A DNA stretch of 64,000 nucleotides from Phyto melanocephala (Eukaryota; Arthropoda; Insecta; Diptera; Rhinophoridae). Numbering within the stretch: position 1 is the stretch's first letter; each line of letters starts with the position of its first letter. The DNA is taken from assembly GCA_941918925.1 (NCBI GenBank), contig OW799233.1, forward strand, positions 157,212,845 through 157,276,844, written 5' to 3'. Below, in pieces: positions 36,012 through 48,304 of the stretch. The notes beneath the pieces are model-generated. The model was given only the letters and a program-made list of their open reading frames with translations, was not told the origin of the DNA and did not search any database. The position numbers were made by a program, and so were the translations under genes.

Positions 36012-36722
36012 AAACAAGTAACAGTGCTATATTCGGCCGTGCCGAATCTTATATACCCTTCACAACGTGTAGTCATGCAATAACAATTGTTTGTATCACC
36101 ATTCATCCCATATAAAATACGTGCATACGTACACGTTAGAATAAATGTGGCATCGAATCCCAGCTGAGCCAAAAAAATTTTATTTTATTTTATTTAATAT
36201 ATTATTTATATTTTATTATTTTTTTTTATATTTTTTTTAAATTTTTTTTTAAATTTTTTTTTGTAGTTTTTTTTATTATTTTTTTCTTATTTTTAATATT
36301 TTTTTTTTTTTAATTTTTTTTGTTTGGTATGTTTTTTACATGTATCTATGTATGTATGTTGTTGTTGTAATTGTGAAAAAAAAACGAGGTGGTCGTGGTT
36401 TTTTGCTCATATCTCAGAAAGTTATGGGGCGATTGTGCTGAATTTCACTAGCGATTCATTCCTGGATATTTCCAAGAGATTGATACCATATACAGATCTG
36501 AGGAACATATAGTTGCTTCTAAAAGTTGATTTCAACCAACACACGGACAGACGGGCAGACGGATAGACGGACAGACGGTCAGGGCTTAATCGACTCCTCT
36601 ATTCATAAGCTTTCAGAAAATATATACTTTATGGGGTCGGAAATGAAAATTGTAGAAATTACAAACGGAATGACAAAGCTATATATACCCTTGTGCACCA
36701 CAGGTGAAGGGTATAAAAATAT
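36012..36722 (+). repeat. Family-A dispersed repeat, near-complete + copy
   Basis: It starts AAACAAGTAACAGTGCTATA with an imperfect palindrome (TTCGGCCGTGCCGAA). It passes a T-rich tract (36180-36320), a GTATGTATGTTGTTGTTG run, then CTCATATCTCAGAAAGTTAT and GGACAGACGG-type GACA repeats. It ends ACCACAGGTGAAGGGTATAA. Non-coding. Confidence 0.82.
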
Positions 36723-37387
36723 ATTTTTTTAAATAATCAAGATACTTAAGCTTCAAATTAATTTTTGTATACGCTTAATTAATGTAGTGTTGAAAATAAT
36801 TACTGCGAAAAACTAACTTTGGTATAAGCACAAAAAAAAAAACAAATCCTTCCGTGTTGTTTTCCGAAAACGAAAATTTTTTTCAGCTTCTGCACAACAG
36901 CGAAACGACTAGACTAACGGAATATAACACACTATAAAAATTTATGATGGGTCAAGTCTAGTAGTTAAAAATATATCCATTTCGATCTACTTTAATCCTG
37001 TCAATATTAGTATAAAAGAAAAGGGCTTGACAAGTAGAATATAATAAACATGGTCATAACTGAACTATTATGTAGGGTACATTTACCCCAGAATTATTTT
37101 TGAAAACTTAAAAAAAATTAACTATTAATATTCAATATACTAATAAAATAACCTCAAATTAAGATTTTGAGGCAAATTATTTTTAAGCTTTTGCCATCCA
37201 AGAAAAAATTTGTAGCTACGCCAATGACAGTAAATTAGGAAGAAGTTAAAATTCAAGATGCCAAAAAATGGCGTACAACAAATCTAAAATCTACGTTAAG
37301 CTACGATATGGTCACTATACCTACATATATACTTGATGGTGATATTATAGATTCGGCACGACCGAATATAGCATTTCTACTTGTTTT
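36723..37387. other. Unassigned DNA between two inverted family-A copies
   Basis: It is mostly A/T-rich and non-coding. It ends with an extra inverted family-A tip at about 37350-37387 (ATTCGGCACGACCGAATATA followed by CTACTTGTTTTT). Confidence 0.6.
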
Positions 37388-38037
37388 TTTATACCCTTCC
37401 CCTGTGGTGCACAAGGGTATATATAGCTTTGTCATTCCGTTTGTAATTTCTACAATTTCCATTTCTGACCCCATAAAGTATATATTTTCTGAAAGCTTAT
37501 GAATAGAGGATTAAGCCCTGACCGTCTGACAGTCTGCCCGTGTGTTGGTTGAAATCAACTTTTAGAAGCAACTATATGTTCCTCAGATCTCTATATGGTA
37601 TCAATCTCTTGGAAATATCCAGGAATGAATCGCTATTGAAATTCAGCACAATCGCCCCATAACTTTCTGAGATATGAGCAAAAAACCACGACCACCTCGT
37701 TTTTTTCACAATTACAACAACAACATACATATATACTGGTTAAAGTAAACGTGGCATCGAATTCCAGCTGAGCCAAAAAAAAATTTATTTTATTTTATTT
37801 AATATATTATTATTTTTTTTTTTTAATTTTTTTTTGTAATTTTTTTATTATTTTTTTTTTATTTTTAATATATTTTTAATATATTTTTTTTGTAATTTTT
37901 TTTTATGTTTTTTACTTGTATGTACGTACGTATTTTATATGAGATTAATGGTGATACAAACAATTGTTATTGCATGACTACACGTTGTGAAGGGTATATA
38001 AGATTCGGCATGGCCGAATATAGCACTGTTACTTGTT
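37388..38037 (-). repeat. Family-A dispersed repeat, near-complete - copy
   Basis: This is the inverted counterpart of 36012-36722. It runs from TATACCCTTCCCCTGTGGTG to GGCATGGCCGAATATAGCAC and TGTTACTTGTT. Together the two copies make an inverted repeat spanning about 2 kb. Confidence 0.82.
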
Positions 38038-38312
38038 CTGTTATAAATTTGGTGATTATTCGAATCATAATTCATTTTTTATTAAATTTATTTTGTATAC
38101 AAATTCCTTAAATGTAAAATTAACTATGAATGAGGGCCAGGCCGGAAGTAGTTGAATATATACAAAATTTCAAAATTCGACTTAACTGTAATTCTAGTAA
38201 AAGTAATCAAGTTAATGAAATTTTGTTTGTCTGCAGCTTATTTGTCAAGTTATAGACTTCTAAAGAATGGTAATACTTAAAATTAAATAGTTTTTAAAAA
38301 CAAATTAAGTTA

Positions 38313-40187
38313 AACAAGTAAGAACATTATATTCGGCTGTGCCAAATTTTTAATAACCACCACCAATTTTGTGTACTTTTATAGCACAAAATTTATTATT
38401 TTGTTATTAACTGTAATCGCTATGGAATAATCTGTTTATACAAAAATATTTATAACTTTCTTTGTATAACTTCGATATGCTAGTAAAATGTTTTCGTAAA
38501 TTTAGTCTTTCAATGAAAGTGGGAGTTAAAGTAGGCGTGTCAATTAAGTTTCTGCTAATAAATACAAATAAGATATTTCAATAAATAATTTTATTCTTCC
38601 AAAAAATTTGTCATATAGAAATTATATGAATTTAAGATAAAGCGTTATACAGGAGGTAGGCGTTAAAAAGGGCGTGCCACTTTTATCATCAGGCAGAACA
38701 ATGACAATGACTAGGAAGATATATATACAAAATTTTATCATAATACCTCTAATTTTGTCGGTTTTATGAGCTTTTTAATTTCAATATTAACAGGTGAAAA
38801 ATGGGCATTATAGTAGGCACGTCTAAATAAGTTCTGTCAATAAACTCACCTCAGATTTTTTAATATAGAGTCCTTTATTCATCCAAAATCCTTATTCATA
38901 GATAAATTGTATGCTTTTAAGATAGCGCGTCATATGGGAGGTGGGTGTGTCACATTTATTTTCCATAAGTGAAAAAAGCCTTTGACCAAAAACCAATGTT
39001 TGTAAAATTTCAGAATCATACATCTAATTTTGTCGGTTTTATTACGTTTTAAATTTTGAATGTACCGAAAAACATACTGTGCAGTGTAAATTTTCGTACA
39101 TTTTGATCTATAACTGCTTTCCTAACTCATGGATTTAAGCAATTTTCCGGGAAAAATACTTTTTTTCCGTAGAAATATACATTTGAAGTTTCATGGCTCT
39201 ACTCTAATTCGTTTGGACACAATTCCATTTTATTCGATGTTCGAAGGACATGTTTTTTCTTGACCTACACTTGCATTACGAGCTATAACTCTGTTCCTAA
39301 TATTCCGATTTAGCCCAACAAACAAACAAACCTTGTGTATAAGAAATATTCTGGCAAAATTTGAGCCCCCTAGCTTTTTCGGTGCGACCTCTATCGTGCT
39401 TTCAACAAACGGAAACCCCGATTCAGAATATATATACTTTATTGGGTCTAAAATGGATATTTCGATGTGTTACAAACGGAATGACAAAATGAATATATCC
39501 CACCATTTTTTGGGTGGCGGGTATGAAAATGCAAGCACCTAAATGTTCAATATCTTTAGATTATTCTAGTATAGTGGATATATTCTTTGGTTAAAGAAAA
39601 ATTTCACTAAATTTGCTTTTCAAAGAACACAACTAATAATTTATAATACTTCAAAATTTAAAAAAGGACCACTGTTAAGCCCACCTATCATATAATGCTT
39701 TATCTGGAATTCATATAATTTTTCTATAAATAAAGATTTTAAAAGAATAAAGGACTCTATATTAAAATATCTGAGTTGAATTTATTAACAGAAACTACTT
39801 CGACACGCCTACTATAACGCCCACTTTTCTCGTAATCTACTGTTAATGAAATCTAAATGCTCATAAAACCGACAGAATTAGAGATATAATAATGAAATTT
39901 CGCACATATAAGCTTTGTTATGCCACTAAACGAAGGTTGTAAGCCCATTTTAACGCCTACCTCCCACATAACGCTTTATCCTTAATTCGTATAATTTTTT
40001 TATGGACAAAGTTTTCGAAAGAATAAAGGACTATATTAAAATATCTAAGTTTTATTTTTTAGCAGAAACTATATTGACACGCTTACTTCAGATTATTCTA
40101 TAGCGATTACTGTTAAAAACAAAATAAAAAATTTGGTGGTGGGTATCTAAAATTCGTCACATCCGATTAGAGTGCTCTTACTTGTTA
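38313..40187. repeat. Family-C element, about 1.87 kb, imperfectly palindromic
   Basis: The left end is AACAAGTAAGAACATTATAT, then TCGGCTGTGCC. The right end, inverted, is TAACAAGTAAGAGCACTCTA, then TCGGATGTGACGAATTTTAG. Internal blocks are also inverted between halves, for example GGAGGTAGGCGTT near 38650 and AACGCCTACCTCC near 39950. The terminal motif resembles family A. There is no transposase. Confidence 0.75.
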
Positions 40188-40691
40188 TTTTAATAAATAA
40201 TATTTTTTCATCGAAATTTGTGTGGTCTAATTTGTAATAGATTTTTATTCATTTAGGTATCAAATTATATTATTTAGAAGTGAATGAAAACTACTATATT
40301 GTTATTTTAATGATTTTCTTAAATTGTCAACGTTTTAAAAATTATGCTTTAGAAAAAACCTCACAAAGAAGCATTAACTTGTTACATAAAGTTACAGCCA
40401 TACAAAAGGATATATATTTTCTATAGCGTATTAGATGATTGCAAAGATTTGTAAGACGAGAATAATAAAGTCAGTAACAAGCAAGTAACAAGTCAAATTG
40501 TCAACACACAATTCTAATTTCGAAAATATATATGTATGTACGTATGTGTATATAAAATGGGGACAGAAAACAATTTTAAATAAGAAAGTAGAAACAATTT
40601 ACTTTTGAAATTACACTAGAAAATAACAAAGTATAAAATTAATTTTTCTTATTAAAAAGAAAGAAAAAAAAAAACAAAACATATCAATTAC

Positions 40692-40745
40692 CTTTGGGAT
40701 ATGAAGAAATTGGTTGAGCTGCTTGAGCTACTGAGTATGCTGATG
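40692..40745 (-). CDS. Candidate exon, minus strand, unidentified gene
   Basis: The acceptor-like GATTTAATCTCAG and donor-like CCCAAAG|GTAATT frame 54 bases that read ASAYSVAQAAQPISSYPK when joined to the candidate exon at 41926-42010 in matching phase. It stands out as GC-richer than its surroundings. No homologue is recognised, and other frames are also open across so short a span. Confidence 0.28.
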
Positions 40746-41925
40746 CTGAGATTAAATCACGGCAGGTAGTAAGTGAGAAAATAATTTAAGGACTCAACGA
40801 ATTTACCAACGATTCTAAGAAAGTCAACAATCTATTTCGATTTGGAATAATTTTTCTTGTCTGAATGTTTATGTTTAATTAAAAATGCATTTTGCCAAAA
40901 AGCAAACATAGAAACAATAACAAATGCGCACTAAATTTAAGGTCCTCCAAAGGCTAAAAGAAAGAAAAACAAAATACAGACAAGTTGTTGACATGTTTCC
41001 AGAATTTATGTGAATTTTATGTATGAACATAGTATTTTTTGTTAACAAAAAAATATCTGTTTGACTTATTAGGAATTGAAAAAAAAGAATGTACGCACTT
41101 ATTATACCTTTGGGAAAAAATATTTTTTTTTCACTTTGCCAATAGATATCAGATTTTCCATCACTTGCATTTAATGCGATTTTAACAGTTGTCTTGAGTT
41201 ACTGCTCTCAAAAATGGTGTGAACTTTTCACACTGTCTTAGTTTGCCCTTTTGATTTTTGCTCCTTTCTTTTTGTTCTGTCGGCTAAAACGAAACTGCTC
41301 TAGTTTTCAAATCAACGCCCACTAACGGAAATAGGTTAGGAAAAACAATTTATTAACAACATTTTCTTTCCGTTTATGTTGCTAAACACTAATTTTATCA
41401 AAAGTCAGAGGAGTTTGCGCCGCGCCTCTTTTGCTAATTATTAGTAAAAAGTCAAGCACTAGTAACTTAGTTTATTTGTTAATTATAAAACAATTAAATT
41501 AACTAGATTTTAAACTGTATAAAGTGTAAATGGATTTGACTGGATTTTAGTCAGTAGTTTTATTAGAAACTCAAAATAAAAAAAATGTCTACTTTGAATT
41601 TTCTTTTCTTTTTTTCCGAAAATTCAGCTTACATTTTTAATATCACTGTAAAAATTTTACCTTATTCCGTTTACTTTTTCAACACAAAAATCACGTTGTG
41701 ACCTTTAATTCAAGAAATAAACATTATTTTGGGTTTATACAAAGTTCAAAAATGCATTATAACAATAGTATTATTTTGAGATTAGCGCTTATTCAAGCTA
41801 AAAATATTTAAATTGGTTTATAAAAATTTTGTTGTATTTGTAAACATTATTATTTTTAAAAAAAATTTTTTAATAATGTGATAATGAAAGAATAATCTGG
41901 AAAAGTATGTTTTACCGACACTAGC
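40746..41925. other. Unassigned DNA, 1.2 kb
   Basis: It is A/T-rich with no frame or repeat recognised. If the two flanking candidate exons are real, this is the intron between them. Confidence 0.45.
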
Positions 41926-42010
41926 CGAGTGGAATGCATTTTCGAAACCAGCTACGATTTCATCATCAGCACTCTTTGATCGGTAATCACGCGTTGGTTG
42001 TAAATATCAT
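41926..42010 (-). CDS. Candidate exon, minus strand, unidentified gene
   Basis: There is a donor-like GTCG|GTAAAA at the downstream end. One minus frame reads YRSKSADDEIVAGFENAFHS followed by ASV and joins the 40692-40745 segment in phase. A TGA near the apparent TTAAATAG acceptor forces use of a weaker internal acceptor (ATCAAAG) for this frame. A second minus frame (DIYNQRVITDQRVLMMKS, stop) is also open. The strand and frame are therefore uncertain. Confidence 0.25.
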
Positions 42011-42367
42011 CTATTTAAATCCCAGGTTTTTAAGTTAATTGAATTCGGTAACTAATATGTTTCCTTTTCTTCATATTATCTTACCACAACGAATTAGATC
42101 GAAATTTACCAACAGCAACCCTTTTCCTTTTATATATTAATATCTTTCTATTATCACTAGTTTTGTCCTGCTCTAGCCACCAGTTAGGTAGCGATAAGAA
42201 CAGATGATTATTTTATAGTTTTTGTTAATAAGAATGTTTACACCCCTTTCTGACTAGGCAAGTCACTTGCGCAAGTTAGTTTTTAATTTTCTTTTATTTT
42301 TCTTTGAACTTGCTTTCACGTTCAGACTCAGCAATTGATTTGCCCAAGTTTCATTCTCTTTTACTTA

Positions 42368-43484
42368 TTATACTCTTCACACAGTGAAAAAGGGTATATA
42401 TAGGTTTGTCATTCCGTTTGAAATTTCTACAATTATCACTTATCTACACATACATATAAACGTGGTATACTGGTTAGAGTGAGGCAAAAAATTTTATTTT
42501 TATTTTATATATTACTAGAAAAGCCCGGCGCGCGTTGCTACGCCCCTTAATGAATAAAAATGCATTCTGAATTTAAATTGAATATCAAGTGCAAAAAGCT
42601 AAAAAAAAGTTTAATGGGCGTGGAACTGCCCACTTTTCTAATCAAGAAATTGTATAGTCATGACAACTCAATATGTGTGCAAAGTTTTACAAAAATCGAT
42701 CCAGAGCAAGTACCTCAAAATTATAAATTTTTTTATGGGCGTGGCCCTGCCCAGTTTTCTAATCACGAAATTGTATAATCATGAGACCTCAATATGTGTG
42801 TGAAAAGTTTTAGAAAAATTGGTGAAGTTTAAGTAGCTTGAAAATATAATTTTTTGTATGGGCACTTTTCTAATCACGAAATTGTGAAGTCATAACACCT
42901 CAATATGCGTGCAAAGTTTCAGAAAAATCGGTCCAGTGCAAGTACCTCAAAATTATAACTTTTTTTTATGGGCGTGACACTGCCCACTTTTCTAATCACG
43001 AAATTATAAAGTCATGACAGCTCAATATGTGTGCAAAGTTTCAGAAAAATCGGTCAAGTGCAAGTAGCTAAAAATGATAACTAATTTTTTATGGGCGTGG
43101 CCCCGCCCACTTTTTTCCACCCATAAACACTCCCTGGTATGTGTACAACAACTTGCCAAAGTTTGAGTCCGATCGGTTTTACAGTTTCGGAGTCTATAGC
43201 TAACACACACACACACACACACAGAGTTTCATTTTTATATATATAGATTCAAATTTTTATTGTTTTATTTTTAATTTTTCTTTTAATTTATTTTTTTTAA
43301 ATACATAAGTAAACTAAATTTATAATATTACAATGGGATGTTTTTATATATGTATGATTTTTATATGTATGTACGTATTTCATATGAGATAAATGGTGAT
43401 ATAAACAATTGTTGTTGCATGACTACACGTTGTGAAGGGTATATAAGATTCGACATGGCCGATTATAGCACTCTTGTTTGTTTT
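42368..43484 (-). repeat. Family-A copy, split by family B
   Basis: The left part shows ACTCTTCACACAGTGAAAAA, then GGGTATATATAGGTTTGTCA. The right part resumes with ATGTACGTATTTCATATGAG and ends AAGGGTATATAAGATTCGAC, then ATGGCCGATTATAGCACTC. The family-B insert lies between. Confidence 0.75.
42513..43248 (+). repeat. Family-B dispersed repeat, copy 2
   Basis: It starts ACTAGAAAAGCCCGGCGCGC and has the same module series as copy 1. It ends CACACACAGAGTTTCATTTT and TATATATATAGA. One module has lost the GGGCGTGGC box (about 42860). Confidence 0.85.
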
Positions 43485-43668
43485 TATTTCTTTTTTGTTT
43501 TTGGTTTCTCAACAAAAACTTGCTCGTACTTGCCGAGTACAGGCAAGTGTGTACTCAAATATGAGCAAGTTTCTGCCTCTTAACCCGACCTTACCCCTTT
43601 TGTCTATAAACACAAGACTTGCGCAAGTCTCTTGCGCAAGTGACTTGCCTAGTCAGAAAGGGGTGTTA

Positions 43669-44554
43669 CAAATTGAATTTAAGCCTGTTTAAAAAAAATT
43701 TTAATATTAGTTTAAATATTAAAAGTTCGACAATAAATAAAAAATTAAAAATTATTAAATTTTTATTAAAAATATCTTAAAAACTTAGCAATAAGCTCTT
43801 ATATGACCAAAATATGTATGTAGTATATGGGCCCAAAATAAACATACTTCCAAAGAAATTTCTTACACACATTTTTTTATTTAAAAAACCAAAAGTATTA
43901 ATGGAAGAAGCAATTGATGAGGCAGCACAACAAAACACAATTTACTCTACAAACAATAAAAAATTCATAGACTTGCCCGAACATATACAAATTAAAATTT
44001 ACCCCTTATTTTAATACAAATTCTTTGCTCGTACAACATGGTTTTTTTTTGGAACCTAACTCCATTTTTTGTACCAATCCTCTGTTTGCCTTCGGTTTAA
44101 TTTGTACCACACAAAATCGCCTATCATGACATTTTTCTGGGACGTATCTAACGTGTTATATAGGGGTTACCTGTATTCATATTAGTTTATGTGATATCCC
44201 TTTTTAGCTGCCATTGACAGCAAGGTGTATCTAATTAGGTGTTCTTAAGTGATCAGCTGATTGCCAGTCGAATTTATGAGATTGTCAAACTTGATATAAA
44301 AAAAAAAGAATTCTGAATTGATGATAATGATAATATAAGAATTGCAATTTTACAAAAGGTTCGGTGTGCAATAGTCAGAAGCTAGAATTTTTGGTTTTGA
44401 AGAAATGGTTTATGTTGGGTTATTTCCTTTTATCAGACATAACGATCTCATTTTGTTATTTGTGTTTATATAAATGCGTATATGAATCTTTAAACTCAAA
44501 TGAATTAAGAAATAAATAAGAATATTCTTTAATAGAATATTTAATAACAGACTC
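43669..44554. other. Unassigned DNA
   Basis: An open stretch at 43907-44014 reads MEEAIDEAAQQNTIYSTNNK and looks protein-like, but it is short and has no splice-like borders. Nothing else is recognised. Confidence 0.3.
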
Positions 44555-44633
44555 TTAATTAACTATCCCGTGGATGGCCACAGTTCCGTTCAAATCTGCT
44601 GTGACGGTCAGCGCCCGCTTACGAAAGCTTTCA
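44555..44633 (-). CDS. Candidate terminal exon, minus strand, unidentified
   Basis: After an acceptor-like AATCATTACAG the frame reads ESFRKRALTVTADLNGTVAI and HGIVN with a TAA. GC content rises sharply here. The previous exon would have to end in phase 2. I recognise no family. It could be an alternative last exon of a minus-strand gene. Confidence 0.3.
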
Positions 44634-45560
44634 CTGTAATGATTAATATATTTTATTTTGTAGTATTTGTTAAAAAAGTGGTAAATTATTAATATTATTA
44701 TTTTATTCACTTTATTTTTAAGAATTTTGCTGTTGATATTTAGAGTAATTTTTCGACTGTGTATCCATATCAATTGATTGTATTTCTTGTCTTCTACATC
44801 AATATTTTACAATATACTAAATGTCTTAATTACAATGACGATATCCCGATTACACATTTTTTTTATAATATCAGAATTAATCAAATATAGTTTGAAAATA
44901 GCATTCCTATTTTTTTAAATCAATAAATGCCGACGACTTAAAAGGAGACTTTAGATCTATACAAAATTTAAATATTTGTTTTATTAAATTAAATTTTATT
45001 AGAAATTTAAGATTTATATCAGCTAATTAGCATACATATTTTTCTTTAACTAATGCATCTTGATATATTTATGTACACCTACATACTTACATACATATGT
45101 ATATAGTCATGTATCTAAAATTAATAATCGTTTATCAAACGTTAAAGGCGTTAATATATAATTAAAAGACAATTAGAATAGAATCCTTTACTTTTCTGTT
45201 TGATTTTGTTTACCTTCTAAACAACACAAAATTAAAAAGTAGAAAATAAAAACTTAAATAATCTCTTGGTGAAAGCATTGTGAAGTACATAACGAATAAA
45301 AAATTCCAAGAATTGATTTTATTATTAGCCGCTCAATAAACAACTAAAACGATATTAAATGAGTGTTTATAAACTCGGCCTCCCCTTTATAAAATAAAAA
45401 AAAAAAAAATTGAAGAAAATAAAATTGTAACAAAAGAATAAATTGTGAAAAATTTAAACTGAAAGGATGTATGCTATGTGGCTATGCGGCCAACGGTCAA
45501 TGAAGGATAAAAAACAATAATAACTCAATTAAAGAAAAATAAATAAAACAAGCGTTATAC

Positions 45561-45599
45561 GTTTATCACGTGTGGATGGACATTCAACGCCATCCATGC
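45561..45599 (-). CDS. Candidate first coding exon, minus strand
   Basis: A strong acceptor (ATGTTGCCCTTGCAG) is followed by GC and ATG. The frame is MDGVECPSTRDK with donor-like GTGATA or GTATAA inside it. It is GC-richer than its flanks. Joining phase to the other candidates is not established, so this is a lead only. Confidence 0.22.
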
Positions 45600-46332
45600 C
45601 TGCAAGGGCAACATGAATCAATTTCATTTAGGCGCGTTAATAAATGAAAGGGTTCACTTTTATTTGCTTACTATTATTGTTGTTTTTGTTGCTTTAACAA
45701 TTAAAGGATGAATTTAAAATTTTTTTTTCTTTGGCTTTGTTTTTCTTGTTGCTCCAGTTTGTTCTACAATTTCATGTACACTCAGGAAAAAGATTGGTTG
45801 GAAAACGGTTAAAACAATAAAAATAGTGTTGCAATAATTAAAAATTTGTAAAAATAACAGATATTACACATTTCTAAACGAAAAAACATAACAGTGTTTG
45901 AAATTTATTGTTCAGAACATTTATATTAGTTCTCCTATCTAAATAGCCTTATTAATAAGATTTTTATTTAAATCACTTTTATCTCAACCGAATTTAATCA
46001 TCTGAATTAAGGTTCACAATTAAATATTAATTCATGTAATAAAAAATCCTTTATGCCAATATTTTATTTTAAACAAAAATTCAATTTAAGTTATCACAAG
46101 TAATTATAAGTTACTTGTATTATTAAAATTCGATTACAGTAAACAAATACTTACAGTTAAGCTATAATCGGCGTGTACAAACGAAAAACTGTTACATGTG
46201 ATTATCTTTCAAACAAAATTAATTTTTCTGTCAATTGTGAAAAATTTACAGAAGTCGAAACCAAAATTAATAAATTTTATTGAGAAAAAAATTTTTAAAA
46301 TAAACATATATAAAAAAAAAACATGACAATTA

Positions 46333-46515
46333 TTATTTTGTGATACAAAATGAAATCTGCAAGCTGAAAAACTCGTTAATGAAGGTAAGAAACGCTGAAT
46401 GAAATGCGGAAATGTTCGAGATACATAATAAAATACTTAGTGGTGCTGCACCGGGATGCAAAATGCTTTGAATCCACTCAATAAACATAAACACCACGAC
46501 CAAAACGAAGATCAA
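46333..46515 (-). CDS. Possible 60-residue hydrophobic small ORF
   Basis: The minus strand codes MIFVLVVVFMFIEWIQSILH, then PGAAPLSILLCISNISAFHS and FLTFINEFF. The first 17 residues would make one membrane segment. It is a GC-richer island in A/T-rich DNA. The plus strand of the same island also has an open stretch with a GTAAGA donor-like site, so the coding strand is uncertain. Confidence 0.2.
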   Translation of the reverse strand: MIFVLVVVFMFIEWIQSILHPGAAPLSILLCISNISAFHSAFLTFINEFFSLQISFCITK

Positions 46516-47315
46516 TATAATATTTTATAATTTAAGTTTTATTTTGGACATATGTATGTATAATATGTTTTTATTTTATTAAATAAAAATATTAAGAAAT
46601 AATTTAAAAAATGTGTTCTCTTTCTTATTTACCTGGGTCAAATGAAGAACTGATAATGATGACTAATTATTCTTTTGGTAATACTAATAAAACTGTTTAT
46701 TTCAGTTGCATCAATCATATATTTAGAAACAAATACAGTTTTTTTATGATGCTAATAAGGAAAAATTTCAGTTATTATAAACGAATTTGGAGATAGTACG
46801 TGGAACCGAATGAATTCGATTGGCAACAAATTCGGTTGCCACAACGAATCTGTTTTCTCTGTGTAGTCGTATGCAGAGGAATAATAAATGTTTTTTTTTG
46901 TATGCATTTTAGATGAGCATTTGAATCCTTTTTTTACAATTTATGTATGTGTGTATGTGGGTGTGTGTGTGTGTTCATATATTTGTTTGCATAGCCGAAC
47001 AACAATCAATCTTATTTTAGTTTTTTTTTCTAATAATATTTTTGTATTTTTTGTTTTCATTTGAAGGATTGAGCAAATAAGTGATCAGGATACTTGATTT
47101 GTGAGATATTTAAAACACTGAGGAATATGAACGCATACATATATATGTGGTTCAAATAGGATGATTATGAATAATAGTATACATGCCAAGAATAATATAT
47201 TAATTTTATATTTAAATGTTTGAAGGCGTTTTTAATCCTCTTCCATATAATGATTCATAGATTTTATTATTTAATAATTTATTTTCATAATTTTTTAATT
47301 GAATAAAGACTAATA

Positions 47316-47461
47316 GCCTGTTTAACGATGTCGAAAGAAAACCCAAGCGAAATTTTCATTCGTACAAATACGTTGAAAACAAAAACAAATTTTTAGTTTT
47401 TGTTGTTGTTTTCAATATATTTGTAATAATGAAAATTTCGTTCGCATTTAGATAAACAGGC
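47316..47461. repeat. Hairpin MITE, CCTGTTTAACGATGTCG end (copy 2)
   Basis: It is the same family as 24758-24910. The left arm is GCCTGTTTAACGATGTCGAA. The right arm is more decayed (ATTTCGTTCGCATTTAGATA then AACAGGC). Bases AAAACCCAAGCGAAATTTTC are shared with copy 1. Confidence 0.8.
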
Positions 47462-47716
47462 AGTAAATTTGAAATAATAACCCCCATATTCATAAAATTG
47501 AAAGTGAATTTTAACTTTTTGTGCATAACTGCATAAGTCGAAATAAGCTAACATTGATATAATTATCCCATTAAAATTCTACAATCTTAAAATACTCTAA
47601 GGTGAATTTTCGACTATTTTTGGACAACTTTACAGAAAGTCAAAGCGTAAAAACGTATTGCCTATTTTGTCTTAACGAACTACGTATGTATATTATTTGG
47701 AAAATAACTTATTATA

Positions 47717-48190
47717 TATAGCCTTCTCACAAAAGTGAAAAAGGGTATATATAGGTTTGTCATTTCGTGTGAAATTTTTACAATTTTCATTTTCAATCTA
47801 ATAAAGTATATATTTTCTAAAAGCTTATAAATTGGGGAGTCGATTAAGCGTTGTCAGTCTGTCCGTCTTTCCTTGTGTATGTTGAAATCAATTTTTTGAA
47901 GCCCCCCCGACATCGCATGGACCCTGGAGGTATTAAAATATCATTAATATTCGAGAGCAGATTGGTATTGAAAATCAGAAAAATCGGTACACAAACAACT
48001 GAGATATTAGGAATAACCCACGACCACCTCGTTTTTTCACAACAAAAACATACAACACATACATACGTACATACATACGTACATACATATGTACATACAT
48101 ATGTACATACAAACGTGGTATACTGGTCAGAGTGAACGTGGCATCAAATCTCAGCTGAGCCAAAAAAATTTTATATATATTTTTTTTAAC
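47717..48190 (-). repeat. Family-A repeat, partial - copy
   Basis: It runs from AAAAGTGAAAAAGGGTATAT to TCTCAGCTGAGCCAAAAAAA, with the GTCTGTCCGTC block and a microsatellite of ACAT/ACGT units at 48056-48115. Confidence 0.78.
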
Positions 48191-48304
48191 ATACATATAA
48201 TTAATTTAAAAAATCAACTCGAAATTTTTAAAATGCTTTCATGAAAAATGATAAAAACAGACATAAGCTTTGTTCCTAATTTTCAGAGATACATTGAATT
48301 AAAA

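Larger units (their letters stand above)
42241..43665. mobile_element. Harbinger-like TIR element with TTA duplication, host of two nested repeats
   Basis: The termini are CACCCCTTTCTGACTAGGCA on the left and the same 20 bases inverted on the right, with identity continuing to about 35 bp (AGTCACTTGCGCAAG). TTA flanks both sides (42238-42240, 43666-43668), fitting the TWA target of PIF/Harbinger. Inside lies a family-A copy (about 42368-43484), which itself contains family B (42513-43248). Only short stretches of its own sequence remain. Confidence 0.82.

Noticed and set aside
48056..48115. ACAT/ACGT repeat array as a possible CRISPR or regulatory array
   Set aside because: It is a simple microsatellite within a family-A repeat, without spacers.
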